Shown piece by piece: positions 24,668-33,928 of a DNA stretch of 53,598 bases. This stretch comes from an uncultured Bacteroidales bacterium (GTDB lineage: Bacteria > Bacteroidota > Bacteroidia > Bacteroidales > Bacteroidaceae). The position numbers and the translations under genes were made by a program. Positions within the stretch are counted from its first letter, which is position 1; the number at the start of each line of letters is the position of its first letter. The DNA lies in contig CALZJF010000014.1 of NCBI GenBank assembly GCA_945787885.1, positions 1 to 53,598 of the forward strand. Reading direction: 5' to 3'. Under the pieces are notes generated by a model. That model searched no databases. It saw nothing but the letters and a program-made list of their open reading frames with translations, and was not told the origin of the DNA.

Positions 24668-26002
24668 TTATCGGGTGATGAGCTCTACCACATAGTCCGC
24701 CGACGCAGTGGTGGAGGGCACCTCCGGCAGTGTCAGGACATAGCCCGTAGAGGTCTTTGTCAGCCCCACCCGTTCGCCAGAGGGGAAGACGGAGGCCTTC
24801 GCCACGCGGCAGTCCAAGGGCAGGAAGAGTTCGCGGCGGTCGTAGTCGAGGATATGCACGAAGAGCTGTTCGCCGCGGCGTGTGGTGACTCCCCAATGCT
24901 GTGGGGGAACATCGCCCGCCGTTGTGCCGCGGATGGTAGCGCCATAGGTGTTCATCCATTCGCCCATCTCTTTCAGCCGGCTTACGGCGGTCTGCGGGAG
25001 TTCGCCGTTGGGCTGCGGACCGATGTTCAGGAGCAGGTTGGCCCCCTTGCCAGCCGTATTCACCAGATAGTGTATGAGTTGGCGGGTGGGCTTATAGTCT
25101 TGGTCGATTATCTTATAGCCCCACATTCCGTTCATTGTCTCGCACGTCTCCAAGGGCAGACGGCTCACTGCCGCCGCCTTGTCCACGAATCCGGCCGTGT
25201 TCTCGCCGGGGAGGTCGCGCTCGAAGATTTGGATGTCCTCGCCGGGATTGGGAGCCATGTGGTGATTGTTCCCCACGAGGCATGCAGGCTGCAGACGGTG
25301 GATGAGGGCATACTGCTCGCTGAGTTGCCAGTCGAAGGGAGTCGGGTCAGAGTCGTGGTCCCACCATCCGTCAAACCATATTGCGCCCACGGGGCCATAG
25401 TTCGTCAGAAGTTCCGTCAGCTGCGCGTTCATGAATCGATAATAGCTCGGCCAGTCCGCACGTTTCGGGTCCTTGCCGCAGTTGCGCCCGGTGCGCCCGG
25501 TGGGGTAGTCCTCGCGCGCCCAGTCGAGATGGCTGTAGTAGAAGTGGAGCCGTATGCCCTGTCGTTGGCATTCTTCTGCCAGCTCCTTGATGACATCGCG
25601 CTTGAATGGCGTGGCATCCACCATGTTATAGTCCGACTGCTCGGTGTGCCAGAGCGAGAATCCCTCGTGATGGCGCGTGGTGATGGTGATGTAGCCCGCT
25701 CCGGAAGCCTTGATGGCCTCCACCCATTCGCGTGCATTGAAGCGAGCGGGATAGAAGCCGGAAGCCGCCTTGCTGTATTCGGCATAGGGGATGCCCGCAT
25801 TCTGCATATACCATTCGCCTTGGGCAAACATGGAGTAAAGCCCCCAGTGGAGGAAGATGCCGAAGCGGAGATTGGAAAATTCCTGACGCGAGGCCAGATT
25901 TTCCGGTGTGGGAGTGTAGGCTGACTCAGCATGAACGCCCGCGGCAGACGAGGCCAGCAGGAGCGCGGAGCAGAGCATTCGGGAGAGGAGGGAGGTTTTC
26001 AT
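24668..26002 (-). CDS. Alpha-L-fucosidase, glycoside hydrolase family 29
   Basis: A 444-residue secreted enzyme (signal peptide 1-25, MKTSLLSRMLCSALLLASS...) releasing terminal L-fucose from host or plant glycans. GH29 landmarks are LRFGIFLHWGLYSM (residues 44-57), TRHHEGFSLWHT (109-120), YYSHLDW (155-161) and the nucleophile D211 in GAIWFDGWWDH. These are followed by the NNHH and PGEDIQIFERDLPGE segments. Length is typical of the single-domain subfamily. It has no T9SS tail, so a periplasmic location is likely. The mini-element copy B lies 62 nt upstream of its start, so that DNA must carry or interrupt its control region. Linkage preference (1,2/1,3/1,4) cannot be read. Confidence 0.92.
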   Translation of the reverse strand: MKTSLLSRMLCSALLLASSAAGVHAESAYTPTPENLASRQEFSNLRFGIFLHWGLYSMFAQGEWYMQNAGIPYAEYSKAASGFYPARFNAREWVEAIKASGAGYITITTRHHEGFSLWHTEQSDYNMVDATPFKRDVIKELAEECQRQGIRLHFYYSHLDWAREDYPTGRTGRNCGKDPKRADWPSYYRFMNAQLTELLTNYGPVGAIWFDGWWDHDSDPTPFDWQLSEQYALIHRLQPACLVGNNHHMAPNPGEDIQIFERDLPGENTAGFVDKAAAVSRLPLETCETMNGMWGYKIIDQDYKPTRQLIHYLVNTAGKGANLLLNIGPQPNGELPQTAVSRLKEMGEWMNTYGATIRGTTAGDVPPQHWGVTTRRGEQLFVHILDYDRRELFLPLDCRVAKASVFPSGERVGLTKTSTGYVLTLPEVPSTTASADYVVELITR

Positions 26003-26064
26003 GGTGTGGAAAAAGGGAAGATGTGTTTTTCTGGTATATATATTTTTTGAGGGGATATGTATGT

Positions 26065-26253
26065 GGTAGGTTCTATAAATTAGTTTTCAATTTAAGGCAG
26101 TGTTTCTGTTTGACTTGGATGTCTTCACGCCTCTCGCACCGTATCTTTTTGTCTTTCATTCGGTCACGTAGCCCGCTACGCTCCCTCGTGAAAAACAAAA
26201 ACCTACGGCACGATAGTCGCAAATACATCGCAAGCTAATTTATAGAACCTACC
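26065..26253 (-). mobile_element. 189-bp MITE-like element, copy B (inverted relative to copy A)
   Basis: Perfect 19-bp terminal inverted repeats GGTAGGTTCTATAAATTAG and CTAATTTATAGAACCTACC. It is flanked by directly repeated ATGT (26061-26064 and 26254-26257), consistent with a 4-bp target duplication. Length is identical to copy A (189 bp), about 95% identical by eye after reverse complementing. It lies between the PAP2 and fucosidase genes, which are both on the minus strand. Confidence 0.92.
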
Positions 26254-26282
26254 ATGTGTGTGTTTCTGGTATATGGTGGAAG

Positions 26283-27176
26283 TCAGAACGAGCAGGCGAA
26301 GGTCAGTCCGGGAGCATTCGAGCCGCCGTCGTACGTAGGCATCAGCATCAGGTCGGCAGTGGCAGGGGCTTTTCCCGCCCTGCTTCTGCGCCCCTTGAAG
26401 AGCCGTTGCTCAAAGGGCAAGAGCCAATACGCCGCCTGCGCCGAGAGCACGCCGACGCCCGCGCCTGCAAGGACATCGTTGCACCAATGGCGATTGTTGT
26501 AGATGCGCATTCCGCCGATGGCCGCCGCCACGGCGTAGGCAGCAGCGCCATAGCCCCAGCCATATTCCAGACGGCAGAGTTCGGCCCCCATGAATGCGGT
26601 GGCGGTGTGCCCCGATGGGAAGGAAGTCTTTGCCCCCGTGTCTGGACGCGGCTCGCGCACGATGCGCTTCGTGCCTTGGCAGAGAGCCGTCATGATGGCA
26701 AATGCCGTCACGCCCGCCATCATTCTCGACCCGATGCGGTGTTCATGCTTCACGCCGGGGATGAAGCCCAGACCCACGTAGGCCACAGTGGGGAGATATT
26801 GCAGCGTATTGTCGAACGTGCGCTTCTTGCGCTCGCCGCGTGTGTCGATGAGGTGGGAGCGGATGCCCGCACAGCCCACGGCGATGGCGGCTGAGGGGAA
26901 AATCAGCTGGCGCGGGCGGAAGACGGTGGATGCCGATGGCTGCCGAAGCGGCTGGCAGGCAGCACTGTCAAGCCCCGTCGGCACGCTTGCCTCCGCGTCC
27001 GTGATGGCTATGGGCGGTTCGGCATCGTTCAGGCACAAGCTGTCAGCCGGCGCGCCCCACGCGGCAGCCGAAAGCAGCATGGGGAAGCAGGCAAGAAGCA
27101 GAAAAAGAAGGCTGTAGGCACGCCGATGCTCAGCAGAATGAGCATGGCGGCGATGGCAAATGGTGGGATGAATCAT
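26283..27176 (-). CDS. PAP2-superfamily phosphatase, secreted/membrane-anchored
   Basis: A 297-residue protein with an N-terminal hydrophobic segment (SLLFLLLACFPMLLSAAAWG). The three PAP2 motifs are KRIVREPRPDTG, SFPSGHTATAF and RIYNNRHWCNDVLAG. These form the vanadium-haloperoxidase-type active site that hydrolyses lipid or phosphate monoesters, for example lipid A, undecaprenyl-PP or phosphatidate. The promoter box CAAAGTTA (minus TAACTTTG) is at 27202. A start at the ATG at 27191 would leave almost no leader, so the ATG at 27176 is preferred; either is possible. It diverges from the DUF4105 membrane protein with back-to-back canonical promoters, suggesting an envelope-lipid function. Exact substrate unknown. 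Confidence 0.85.
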   Translation of the reverse strand: MIHPTICHRRHAHSAEHRRAYSLLFLLLACFPMLLSAAAWGAPADSLCLNDAEPPIAITDAEASVPTGLDSAACQPLRQPSASTVFRPRQLIFPSAAIAVGCAGIRSHLIDTRGERKKRTFDNTLQYLPTVAYVGLGFIPGVKHEHRIGSRMMAGVTAFAIMTALCQGTKRIVREPRPDTGAKTSFPSGHTATAFMGAELCRLEYGWGYGAAAYAVAAAIGGMRIYNNRHWCNDVLAGAGVGVLSAQAAYWLLPFEQRLFKGRRSRAGKAPATADLMLMPTYDGGSNAPGLTFACSF

Positions 27177-27201
27177 GGGGTAGGTTGGCATTGTTTGTCG
27201 G

Positions 27202-27234
27202 CAAAGTTAGCTAAAACCCCCATAAATGACCAAA
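27202..27234 (-). promoter_or_regulatory. Two-box promoter of the PAP2 gene
   Basis: On the minus strand TTTG (27231-27234), 21-nt spacer, TAACTTTG (27202-27209): canonical Bacteroidetes -33/-7. Confidence 0.85.
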
Positions 27235-27248
27235 AAATAGGGTTTATT

Positions 27249-27280
27249 TTTGGGGTTCTCTGTGCTTTTCTGTAAATTTG
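27249..27280 (+). promoter_or_regulatory. Two-box promoter of the DUF4105 gene
   Basis: TTTG (27249-27252), 20-nt spacer, TAAATTTG (27273-27280). It lies back to back with the PAP2 promoter, with only 14 nt between the two -33 boxes. It excludes translation starts upstream of about 27287. Confidence 0.85.
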
Positions 27281-27363
27281 CCGCGTTAAAGGCTGTTTGC
27301 CGAGGTGCAGAAAAGGGCATTCCCCGTTCCTCGTTCGGAAAACAGCTTGTGCAGAAACAGCTT

Positions 27364-28866
27364 ATGCAGAAATATCATCATCTTTCTCTTCAAACCCTGC
27401 TTTCAGTCCTTCTCGGTCTGATGGCGGGGCTTCCCGTTTTGGGGCAACCGGCAGCGGTGGGCATGGCGGGGCATGAAGCTCTCTCGGAGCCGGACAGTGC
27501 GGCCTCCGAGGTGCTCAGCATTTCGTTCCTGACCTGCACGCCCGGCCACGAGGTGCATCGCCTCTATGGCCATACCGCCCTGCGCATCCAGACGGAACGA
27601 GAAGACTGGGCTGTGAACTTCGGATGGTTCTCCTTCGATACTCCGGGGTTCGTGATGAAATTCATATTGGGCCTGACGGACTATTCCGCAGCGTGGCAGA
27701 CGATGCCCCTCTTCGTCTATGACTTTGCGCACGACGGGATGGGCGTGACGGAGCAGCAACTGAGCCTCACCCCCGCTGAGGCCCGGCGCGTGCGGCAGGC
27801 CATGCGCAGTGTGCTGGAGGCGAAGGGCTACAATGTCTATGACATACCGATGAAAGGCTTGGAGGGAGAAGTCTTCCCACAGCAAGTGATGGCTGCCAAC
27901 TGGACGTACCGCTATAATTTCCTGTATGATAATTGCACCACGCGTGCCGTCGATGCCATTCGTGCCGCTATTGAGGCAGAGGGCGAACAGCTCATCTTCC
28001 CCACCATCGACAGCGGAGGGGATTATAAGACCCAGCGCAGCATGATTCATGAGTTCACGGGGAAGAGCCCGTGGTACGAATTGGGGCAAGACCTCTTGCT
28101 CGGCCCGGAAGTAGATGAGCCACATTCGGTGCAGACGCTTGCAAAAATGTGGAGCCGGCATGGTGCCGACGAGGATTATGCAGCAGTGAGCGAGCCGCGA
28201 AACTTCCTTCCGGCCTACGCCCTGCAGTTCTTCGACCATGCTTGCATACGCGATGCGCAGGGGCATCTGCGCCCCTTGGTGACTCGCACCGTCAATCTTT
28301 CGCCCTTCCTGCAGCGCACGCCCGACCGCCCGGCGTTTCCCCTCTCGCCCCTGATGGCGGCAGGCTTTCTGCTCGCTGCGGCATGCCTGGTGAGCCTCGG
28401 CGAATGGAAATCGCGTGCTCGCAATTCGCTGGACGCAACGGTGCGGGCATGGCGCATATGGGGCAATGCCTTCGACATCCTGCTCTGGACGACGATGGGC
28501 ATCGTGGGCTGCATCCTGACTATCCTGACGGGCTGGAGCGAACATCCCGCCGTCGGCACCAACTGGCTGACACTCCTCTTCAGCCCCGCCTTCCTCTTGG
28601 CGATTGTCTGGCGTTTCTGCTCCTCCGTGGGCGACGTTGCAGTGGCACTGGTGAGCCTGCTTGCCGTCGCGCTTACGCTGATAAGCCGTTTGGCAGGCTT
28701 GCAGCAGATACCCACAGCGGTGCTGCTCTTTGCCCTCGCCGTGGGGCTGCGCGCCGTGGTGGCAGTGGGGAGCTATCCGCATGATTTTCTTCTTCCGCGC
28801 CGGGCTTGGGGAGCCGTAGTCTTTATGGCAACGTATATTCTGCTGCAGGCCGTCGCTTGGGGATAA
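27364..28866 (+). CDS. DUF4105 membrane protein, candidate lipoprotein N-acyltransferase (Lnb-like)
   Basis: A 500-residue protein: signal/anchor segment (residues 10-27), a periplasmic DUF4105 domain (about 45-340), then four or five transmembrane helices (about 360-500). Candidate catalytic residues are H70 in RLYGHTALRI and C191 in NFLYDNCTTRAVDAI, spaced as in papain-like/NlpC-P60 or LRAT-type acyltransferases. I recall that a DUF4105 protein of Bacteroides was recently reported as its lipoprotein N-acyltransferase. That memory is not verified here and the assignment is inference. The ATG at 27364 is used because the promoter lies at 27249-27280 and the first in-frame ATG with a signal sequence follows it. 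The next gene is an AlkP-fold protein 58 nt downstream. Confidence 0.75.
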   Translation: MQKYHHLSLQTLLSVLLGLMAGLPVLGQPAAVGMAGHEALSEPDSAASEVLSISFLTCTPGHEVHRLYGHTALRIQTEREDWAVNFGWFSFDTPGFVMKFILGLTDYSAAWQTMPLFVYDFAHDGMGVTEQQLSLTPAEARRVRQAMRSVLEAKGYNVYDIPMKGLEGEVFPQQVMAANWTYRYNFLYDNCTTRAVDAIRAAIEAEGEQLIFPTIDSGGDYKTQRSMIHEFTGKSPWYELGQDLLLGPEVDEPHSVQTLAKMWSRHGADEDYAAVSEPRNFLPAYALQFFDHACIRDAQGHLRPLVTRTVNLSPFLQRTPDRPAFPLSPLMAAGFLLAAACLVSLGEWKSRARNSLDATVRAWRIWGNAFDILLWTTMGIVGCILTILTGWSEHPAVGTNWLTLLFSPAFLLAIVWRFCSSVGDVAVALVSLLAVALTLISRLAGLQQIPTAVLLFALAVGLRAVVAVGSYPHDFLLPRRAWGAVVFMATYILLQAVAWG

Positions 28867-28890
28867 TGCCCCGTCATAAAAATGCTCCTA

Positions 28891-28898
28891 TAAATTTG
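28891..28898 (+). promoter_or_regulatory. Possible promoter -7 box before the AlkP-fold gene
   Basis: TAAATTTG, perfect TAnnTTTG, followed by a (TA)n tract leading into the start codon. No -33 box at the right spacing, and the gene may instead be read through from the DUF4105 gene. Confidence 0.4.
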
Positions 28899-28924
28899 AA
28901 TACTCATATATATATATATAATAA

Positions 28925-30532
28925 GTGCATCATCGCTATCTGTTGTTCACCCTTCTGACGCTGCTGACCACGCTCGCTTCTGAGGCAGACGGTCAGGCGT
29001 TGCAGGGTACGACCCAGAAAAACGGCGTTCCGCGCATAGTCGTCAATATCATGATTGACCAGTTGCGGAGCGACTATCTCGAAGCCTTCGCCCCCCTCTA
29101 TGGTAGCGACGGCTTTCGGCGTTTGCTGGAGGAAGGCTGCTTGTTCTCGGCAGCAGAATATCCTCTGGCACACCCTGACCGCGCCTCTGCGGCTGCCACC
29201 ATCGCCACTGGAACCTCCGCTGCCGACCATGGCATCGTGGGCATGTATTGGATGAATCGTGAGACGCTGCGCCCCATGTATTGCGTGGAAGACCGCAGTG
29301 TGAAGGGGCGCGTCACGACCGACCAGTTCTCCCCGAAGTGGCTCAACGTCAGCACCGTGAGCGATGAGCTGAAAGTGGCGACCGACGGGGCAGCACGCGT
29401 ATATAGCATCGCCCCGAATGCTGACGAAGCCATCCTGGCAGCAGGCCACGCCGCCGACTATGCCGTATGGATTGACGACCAGACGGGATTCTGGGCCTCC
29501 ACCTCCTACTACGGCAGTCTGCCCCTATGGGCTGACCACCGCAACACGCGCAATAATCTGGAGACACGACTGAAGTCTGCCTACTGGATTCCCCTCAACA
29601 GCGAAGCCGGAGCCTACTCCTACTTCCTTGCTCAGACGCAGGAGAAGCCCTTCCAGCACGATTTCAAGGGAAATCGCTGCTACGTCTCGTTCAAGACCTC
29701 CGCGTTGGTGAACGATGAGGTGGCTGCCACAGCCTGCATGGCGGTGGAGATGTCGGAACTGGGCGATGATGCCGTCACGGACTATCTCGCAGTCACCCTC
29801 TATGCCGGAAATTTCGAACATCGCCCAGTGAGCGAGATGCCGTGGGAGATTCAAGACACTTATGTACGGCTGGACCGCGCCATTGCCAACATCATCTCCA
29901 CCGTGGAGAAGAAGACGGGGCGCGGCGGAGCACTCTTTGCCGTCACTTCCACGGGCTATGCCGAGGAGGAGAGTGCTGACCTGTCGAAATTCCGCATACC
30001 CACTGGCACGTTTGACATGACGCGTGCCACGAGTCTGCTTGGCATGTATCTCGTGGCGGTATATGGCCAGGGCGATTATATAGAATCTACCTACGGCACG
30101 GAGATATACCTGAACCATCGGTTGCTGGAGGACCGGCAGATCAACGTATCAGAAATGCAGAACCGTGCGCAGGATTTCCTCTTGCAGCTATCGGGCGTGA
30201 AGGACGTCTTCACCTCGCAGCGATTGCTCCAAGGGGCGTGGACGCCTGGCATCTCGCGTATGCGCGGCGGTTTCAACCCCCAACGGTCGGGCGATGTCAA
30301 TATTCAGGTCTTGCCGGGATGGCATATCAAGACCGCCGACCCCAATGCGCAGGAGAAAATAGCCCGCGAATCGTACGTGGCCTTTCCCATCATCCTCTAT
30401 GGCACGGGCGTAAAGGCTGGAAGGATTCCGACGGAGGTGTCGGTAGATCGCATCGCGCCGACGCTGAGTAAGGCGATGCGCATCCGCGCACCGAATGCCT
30501 GCACGAAGGCACCGCTCCCCATGGCAGACTAA
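28925..30532 (+). CDS. Alkaline phosphatase-superfamily (PafA-type) protein, active site degenerate
   Basis: A 535-residue secreted protein (GTG start; signal peptide MHHRYLLFTLLTLLTTLAS). It has the overall layout of PafA-type phosphatases: VVNIMIDQLRSDYLEAFAPL with D45, EYPLAHPDRASAAATIATG where PafA carries its nucleophile Thr and a GHA motif, HGIVGMYWM, and the GGFNPQRSGDVNIQVLPGW segment. However, the Asp-His metal pair expected around residue 335 reads FAVTSTGYAEEE. The last His before the closing VAFPIILYGTGVK is also absent. Thus D45 is kept, but the nucleophile and two metal-ligand sets look lost. It may be a non-catalytic envelope protein of a conserved subfamily rather than a phosphatase. 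It sits between the DUF4105 gene and secA. Confidence 0.75.
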   Translation: MHHRYLLFTLLTLLTTLASEADGQALQGTTQKNGVPRIVVNIMIDQLRSDYLEAFAPLYGSDGFRRLLEEGCLFSAAEYPLAHPDRASAAATIATGTSAADHGIVGMYWMNRETLRPMYCVEDRSVKGRVTTDQFSPKWLNVSTVSDELKVATDGAARVYSIAPNADEAILAAGHAADYAVWIDDQTGFWASTSYYGSLPLWADHRNTRNNLETRLKSAYWIPLNSEAGAYSYFLAQTQEKPFQHDFKGNRCYVSFKTSALVNDEVAATACMAVEMSELGDDAVTDYLAVTLYAGNFEHRPVSEMPWEIQDTYVRLDRAIANIISTVEKKTGRGGALFAVTSTGYAEEESADLSKFRIPTGTFDMTRATSLLGMYLVAVYGQGDYIESTYGTEIYLNHRLLEDRQINVSEMQNRAQDFLLQLSGVKDVFTSQRLLQGAWTPGISRMRGGFNPQRSGDVNIQVLPGWHIKTADPNAQEKIARESYVAFPIILYGTGVKAGRIPTEVSVDRIAPTLSKAMRIRAPNACTKAPLPMAD

Positions 30533-30622
30533 GGCTTTTCCGTCTGCGAGCGTGCCACTGCAGGAAGCATTCCTCCCACGTTTTTACAATTTCCCCCTCC
30601 TACACACACATTTATCTATAGT

Positions 30623-33600
30623 ATGAATTTTAAGAGCATTATATCCAGTATTTTCGGTAGCAAGTTCTCCCGCGACATGAAGGAAATTCAGCCGTGGGTG
30701 GAGAAGTGCAAGATTGCCCAAGAGTCCATGAAGGGGCTCTCGAATGATGAGCTGCGCGAACGCACCATCCGCCTGAAGGCACAGATTCAGGATTCCGTGG
30801 CAGAGCAGCAGCAGAAAATCCAGGCGTTGAAAGACAAGATTGAGGAAACGCCCATCGAAGACCGCGAGGTCATCTTCAATCAGATTGACAAGTTGGAGAA
30901 AGAAGTCCTTGAACGTCTCGACAAAGCCCTCGATGTAGCCCTGCCCGAAGCCTTCGGCATCATGAAAGACACGGCACGGCGTTTTGCTGAGAATGAAACC
31001 ATAGAGGTCACAGCCACGGAGTATGACAAAGAGTTGGCTCTCGCTACGGACTTCGTGGAAATTTCCCCTGATGGCAAGAAGGCCATCTATCACAACCATT
31101 GGAAAGCCGGCGGAAACGACACCGTGTGGAACATGGTGCACTATGACGTGCAGCTCTTCGGCGGTGTCGTGCTGACGCAGGGCAAGATTGCAGAGATGGC
31201 AACGGGCGAAGGCAAGACCCTCGTTGCCACGTGCCCCGTCTTCCTCTGTGCGCTGGCAGGGCGCGGCGTCCACGTCGTCACCGTCAACGACTATCTTGCC
31301 AAGCGCGACTCGGAATGGATGGGACCTCTCTACCAGTTCCACGGTCTGCGCGTAGATTGCATCGACAAGCATCGTCCCAACAGCGCGCGGCGCCGCGAAG
31401 CATACAATGCCGACATCACGTTCGGAACAAACAACGAGTTTGGCTTCGACTATCTGCGCGACAATATGGCCATGCAGCCGCAAGACCTCGTGCAGCGCCA
31501 GCACTACTATGCCATTGTCGATGAGGTGGACTCCGTCCTGATCGACGATGCCCGCACGCCACTCATCATCAGCGGTCCCGTGCCGAAGGGTGAAGACCAG
31601 ATGTACGAGCAGTATCAGCCCCTCGTGGAGCAGCTCGTGAGCGTGCAGCGCACCTTCGCCACGCAGCTTCTCGCCGAGGCAAAACGCCTCATTGCCAGCG
31701 AAAACGAGGAAGACCAGAAGCAGGGCTACTTGCTCCTCTTCCGTTCCTACAAGGCTTTGCCCAAGAACAATGCCCTTATCAAGTTCCTCTCCGAGCCCGG
31801 CATCAAGGCAGGAATGCTCAAGACGGAGGAATACTACATGGAGAACAACAATAAGCGCATGCCCGAGGCTACGAAACCCCTCTACTTCGTCGTCGATGAA
31901 AAGCTCAAATCGTGCGACCTGACGGATAAGGGTACGGCGTGGCTCTCTGAAAAGGTGAAGAATGCCAATCTCTTCGTCCTCCCCGACATCACGGCGCAGC
32001 TCTCCGCCCTCGATGCCACCAATATGCCCGAGGCAGAGCGCGTGGAGAAGAAGGACCAGCTCATGGCGGAATACTCCGTCATCAGCGACCGCGTACACAC
32101 CCTTCAGCAGTTGCTCAAGGCTTACTCGATGTTCAACCGCGATGAAGACTACGTCGTCATGGACGGTCAGGTGAAAATCGTTGATGAGCAGACGGGACGT
32201 ATCATGGAGGGTCGCCGCTGGAGCGATGGCCTCCACCAAGCCGTAGAGGCCAAGGAGCACGTTCGCGTAGAGGCTGCCACTCAAACTTTCGCTACCATCA
32301 CGCTTCAGAACTATTTCCGCATGTACCACAAGCTTGCCGGCATGACGGGTACCGCCATCACCGAGGCAGGCGAGTTCTGGAATATCTATAAACTTGATGT
32401 CGTGGAGATTCCCACGAACAAGCCCATCGCCCGCAACGACATGAACGACCGCGTCTATCGTACGCAGCGCGAGAAATACAACGCCGTCATCGACGAGATT
32501 GAACTGATGCGCACCAGCGGCCGCCCCTGTCTGGTAGGCACGACGAGTGTAGATATCAGCGAACTCCTCAGCCGTCTGCTCAAAGTGCGCAAGATCAGCG
32601 ACCACCAGGTGCTGAACGCCAAGCTCCACCAGAAGGAGGCCGACATCGTTGCACGTGCCGGACAGAGCAGTCCCGGTAAGGTCTTTGTCTGCACCGATGG
32701 GCGAGCCTTCTGCGATAAAGCCACGGCGCAGATGTGGCAGAAGCGCATCGAGGACGCCGGCGGCCAGCGGGGTGAAGTCCGCGAGGAGGAGCGCCTGCTC
32801 GGTGCTGTCACGATTGCTACGAACATGGCAGGACGCGGCACCGACATTAAGCTTTCCGATGCCGTCCGTGAGGCAGGAGGCCTTGCCATCATCGGTACGG
32901 AGCGCCATGAGAGTCGCCGCGTCGATCGTCAGCTCAGAGGACGTGCCGGACGTCAGGGCGATGTCGGCTCCAGCGTCTTCTTCCTCTCCCTCGAAGATAA
33001 GCTCATGCGCCTCTTCGCCAGCGAGCGCATAGCCAGCGTCATGGACAAGCTCGGCTTCAAGGAGGGCGAGATGCTCGAAAGCAAGATGATCAGCAGTTCC
33101 GTAGAGCGCGCGCAGAAGAAGGTGGAGGAGAACAACTTCGGTATGCGTAAGCATCTTCTGGAATACGATGACGTCATGAACCAGCAGCGTACCATCATCT
33201 ACGAAAAGCGCCGCCATGCACTCATGGGCGAGCGCATCGGCATGGACATCTCCAATATGATTTGGGACCGCTGCGTAGAGTTCATAGAGAAATATGATTA
33301 CGAAGACTGCAAGGAACGCTTCATTGAAGTCTTCGCCATGGAGTGTCCCTTCACCGACAAGGAGCACCACGATGCGCGCCGCGGCAACACCCGCATTGCC
33401 GACCTCGAAGAGCGCACGTTCCAGACTGCCATGGAGACCTTCCATCGCCGCATCAACGCCATCGCCTCTACGGCATACCCCGTCATCAAGGACTTGGCGG
33501 AGAATCCGCAGTACGACAAGATTAGCATCCCCATCAGCGATGGCAAGTATGTCTATAACATGAACTTCCCCATCCGCGAGGCTGCCGAGACGCAGTGCAA

Positions 33601-33847
33601 GAACATCGTCAAGGAGTTTGAGAAGATGACGCTTCTGCGTAACATCGACGATGCTTGGAAGGAGAATCTCCGCCTGCTCGATGAGCTCAAGCACTCCGTG
33701 CGCAACGTGGGCTACGAGCAGAAAGACCCCCTCGTGGTTTATAAGATAGAGTCGGTCAAGCTGTTCGACAAGATGGTCAATACCATCAACGACCAGGTGG
33801 TGGCAACGCTGATGCGTGCCCGCATTCCGGTGAAGTCAGAGGCTTGA
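30623..33847 (+). CDS. secA: Preprotein translocase ATPase SecA, lacking C-terminal zinc domain
   Basis: The motor ATPase that drives preproteins through SecYEG. At 1074 residues it has Walker A MATGEGKT (about 192-199), [13 protein letters not shown] (about 299-311), the preprotein-binding domain, [34 protein letters not shown] in the second motor domain, and the helical scaffold and wing ([10 protein letters not shown]). A coiled insertion near residues 50-80 ([16 protein letters not shown]) and an acidic insertion near 365 are typical of the long Bacteroidetes SecA. The protein ends [14 protein letters not shown] and has no CxCxSGKKYKxCH zinc-binding tail, which many SecA proteins use for SecB and lipid contact. 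The frame continues to an in-frame stop with no zinc motif downstream. Confidence 0.96.
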   Translation: MNFKSIISSIFGSKFSRDMKEIQPWVEKCKIAQESMKGLSNDELRERTIRLKAQIQDSVAEQQQKIQALKDKIEETPIEDREVIFNQIDKLEKEVLERLDKALDVALPEAFGIMKDTARRFAENETIEVTATEYDKELALATDFVEISPDGKKAIYHNHWKAGGNDTVWNMVHYDVQLFGGVVLTQGKIAEMATGEGKTLVATCPVFLCALAGRGVHVVTVNDYLAKRDSEWMGPLYQFHGLRVDCIDKHRPNSARRREAYNADITFGTNNEFGFDYLRDNMAMQPQDLVQRQHYYAIVDEVDSVLIDDARTPLIISGPVPKGEDQMYEQYQPLVEQLVSVQRTFATQLLAEAKRLIASENEEDQKQGYLLLFRSYKALPKNNALIKFLSEPGIKAGMLKTEEYYMENNNKRMPEATKPLYFVVDEKLKSCDLTDKGTAWLSEKVKNANLFVLPDITAQLSALDATNMPEAERVEKKDQLMAEYSVISDRVHTLQQLLKAYSMFNRDEDYVVMDGQVKIVDEQTGRIMEGRRWSDGLHQAVEAKEHVRVEAATQTFATITLQNYFRMYHKLAGMTGTAITEAGEFWNIYKLDVVEIPTNKPIARNDMNDRVYRTQREKYNAVIDEIELMRTSGRPCLVGTTSVDISELLSRLLKVRKISDHQVLNAKLHQKEADIVARAGQSSPGKVFVCTDGRAFCDKATAQMWQKRIEDAGGQRGEVREEERLLGAVTIATNMAGRGTDIKLSDAVREAGGLAIIGTERHESRRVDRQLRGRAGRQGDVGSSVFFLSLEDKLMRLFASERIASVMDKLGFKEGEMLESKMISSSVERAQKKVEENNFGMRKHLLEYDDVMNQQRTIIYEKRRHALMGERIGMDISNMIWDRCVEFIEKYDYEDCKERFIEVFAMECPFTDKEHHDARRGNTRIADLEERTFQTAMETFHRRINAIASTAYPVIKDLAENPQYDKISIPISDGKYVYNMNFPIREAAETQCKNIVKEFEKMTLLRNIDDAWKENLRLLDELKHSVRNVGYEQKDPLVVYKIESVKLFDKMVNTINDQVVATLMRARIPVKSEA

Positions 33848-33928
33848 GGCACATCAGGAACACGGAAAACAACAGTCCGTCGCAGACAAACATTAACCCA
33901 CCTAACCAATAAATCTAAAACGTACGTT

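Noticed and set aside
24614-25924. Antisense ORF of 436 codons opposite the fucosidase gene
   Set aside because: The fucosidase frame has a signal peptide and GH29 motifs; the antisense product resembles no family.
30584-33694. Very long antisense ORF opposite secA
   Set aside because: Codon-bias shadow of secA; low-complexity Leu/His/Val-rich product with no recognisable domain.
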